Assembly: GCA_016208305.1 (NCBI GenBank)
Contig: JACQYI010000078.1
Location: forward strand, 62,001-126,000
Direction: 5' to 3'
DNA from: Oscillatoriophycideae cyanobacterium NC_groundwater_1537_Pr4_S-0.65um_50_18
GTDB taxonomy: Bacteria; Cyanobacteriota; Cyanobacteriia; Elainellales; Elainellaceae
DNA length: 64,000 nt
The position numbers and the translations under genes were made by a program. A model generated the notes under the pieces. The model was not told the origin of the DNA. It made no database searches and saw only the letters and a list, made by a program, of their open reading frames with translations. Positions 63,168 through 64,000 of this stretch are shown piece after piece (position 1 is the stretch's first letter; each line of letters begins with the position of its first letter).

Positions 63168-64000
63168 ATGGATGACAAATTAATGTTGATGATTCCGGGG
63201 CCGACACCCGTACCGGAAAAGGTTTTGTTGGCGATGGCGAAGCACCCGATCGGGCATCGCAGCGGTGATTTTTCTAAAATTATTGCCGAAGTCACCGAAG
63301 GGCTAAAGTGGCTGCACCAAACCCAAAATGATGTGCTGATCTTGGCCGCCAGCGGTACGGGCGCAATGGAGGCAGGCATCATTAACTTCCTCAGCCAGGG
63401 CGATCGCGTCCTCGTTACCACCAACGGCAAATTTGGCGATCGCTGGGTTGAGATCTGCGAAGTCTACGGGCTAAACGTCGAAAAAATAACGGCTGAGTGG
63501 GGCAAAGTCATTGATCCCGAAGCTGTGCGTGCTGCCTTAGAAGCCGATACTGGCAAGCAAATTAAAGCCGTCATCGTTACCCACAGCGAAACCTCGACGG
63601 GTGTCATTAACGACCTGGAAACCATCAGCCGCTACGTCAAAGCCCACGGTGCATTGATGATGGTTGATGCGGTCACGAGTTTAGGAGCCACCAGCGTGCC
63701 GATCGATGCCTGGGGTCTGGATGTCGTGGCTTCAGGTTCACAGAAGGGCTTTATGCTGCCCCCCGGATTGGGCTTTGTCGCCGTGAGTCCCAAAGCCTGG
63801 GAAGCTTACGCCACAGCAAAATTGCCACGCTTCTATTTAGATCTGGGTAAGTATCGCAAGGAGGCGGCTAAAAACAGCCATCCCTTTACTCCACCTGTCA
63901 ACATGTTCTTTGCGCTTCAGGTGGCCCTGGGCATGATGAAAGCAGAGGGCTTAGAGAATATTTTTGCGCGGCATAACCGCCATAAAAATGCGACTCGCGC
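63168..64000 (+). CDS. class V aminotransferase (alanine/serine--glyoxylate type), 5' part
   Basis: About 277 codons from ATG 63168 to the window edge; AGGA lies ~10 bp upstream. PLP-dependent, fold type I. Signatures: IPGPTPVPEKVLLAMAKHPI, HRSGDFSKI, the ASGTGAMEAGIINFL pocket, THSETSTGVIND, VDAVTSLGATSVPIDAWG and the PLP Lys in ASGSQKGFMLPPGL. Members work in photorespiratory glycolate metabolism, converting glyoxylate to glycine. In cyanobacteria this protein was first described as the small subunit of a soluble hydrogenase. The 3' part is outside the window. Confidence 0.94.
   Translation, partial: MDDKLMLMIPGPTPVPEKVLLAMAKHPIGHRSGDFSKIIAEVTEGLKWLHQTQNDVLILAASGTGAMEAGIINFLSQGDRVLVTTNGKFGDRWVEICEVYGLNVEKITAEWGKVIDPEAVRAALEADTGKQIKAVIVTHSETSTGVINDLETISRYVKAHGALMMVDAVTSLGATSVPIDAWGLDVVASGSQKGFMLPPGLGFVAVSPKAWEAYATAKLPRFYLDLGKYRKEAAKNSHPFTPPVNMFFALQVALGMMKAEGLENIFARHNRHKNATR

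Noticed and set aside
1..64000. CRISPR array, insertion sequence or prophage
   Set aside because: No spaced regular repeats, transposase motif, integrase or phage structural gene was found; the short tandem arrays lack unique spacers.

Overview
The window is chromosomal DNA from a cyanobacterium, probably a filamentous one of the Leptolyngbya/Oscillatoria type. Evidence: the HIP1 octamer GCGATCGC and near variants occur throughout; there is a high-light-inducible chlorophyll-binding protein, a DUF2949 and a DUF5340-like protein (both cyanobacterial families), an NblR-like regulator, and a run of genes resembling the hormogonium polysaccharide (hps) genes of filamentous strains. Gene order is that of a normal chromosome. 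No transposase, phage gene, CRISPR array, rRNA or plasmid function was seen. GTG and TTG starts are common.

Layout. 1-6 kb: end of queA, a proline-rich lipoprotein and ileS. 6-14 kb: exported or surface proteins (subtilisin-like protease, a membrane-anchored unknown, a Calx-beta/nuclease/RTX protein) separated by long AT-rich non-coding stretches, one of which holds a chain of overlapping hairpins. 14-19 kb: tRNA-Leu(UAG), an ABC exporter, a 46-residue protein and an ExbB/ExbD pair whose ExbD has a collagen-like tail. 19-25 kb: dxs, a double-domain 6-pyruvoyl-tetrahydropterin-synthase-like protein, cobS, a pentapeptide protein with a membrane domain in its middle and a GT2 glycosyltransferase. 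25-34 kb: an FAD hydroxylase and a sugar nucleotidyltransferase on the minus strand, then the hpsL-hpsN-hpsO-hpsP-like polysaccharide genes. 33.6-43.4 kb: four signalling genes on one strand (dCache/PAS histidine kinase, lone receiver, REC-HK-REC, REC-PAS-HK-REC) with no DNA-binding output. 43.7-49.9 kb: a 54-residue protein, the Hlip, a UvrD-like helicase, a GT39-like membrane glycosyltransferase and a DUF2949 protein. 50-52 kb: a second ExbB/ExbD pair and a DUF2993 protein. 52-64 kb: housekeeping genes (nadK, NblR-like regulator, DUF192 lipoprotein, murA, tRNA-Leu(CAG), SpoU methyltransferase, lpdA, trpC), a DUF5340-like protein, a large coiled-coil protein and the start of a class V aminotransferase.

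The least expected feature is a recurring pattern of short tandem duplications (12-25 bp, 2-5 copies). Outside genes they sit at gene ends and starts. In at least six genes the first copy contains the stop codon (queA, hpsL-like, hpsP-like, the REC-PAS-HK-REC gene, the NblR-like gene and the 54-residue gene). Inside genes the units are multiples of three and make in-frame peptide repeats. This was seen directly in the sequence; the mechanism is inference.

Three small genes that simple length cut-offs tend to miss are annotated here: 16377-16517, 43761-43925 and the Hlip at 44195-44374.
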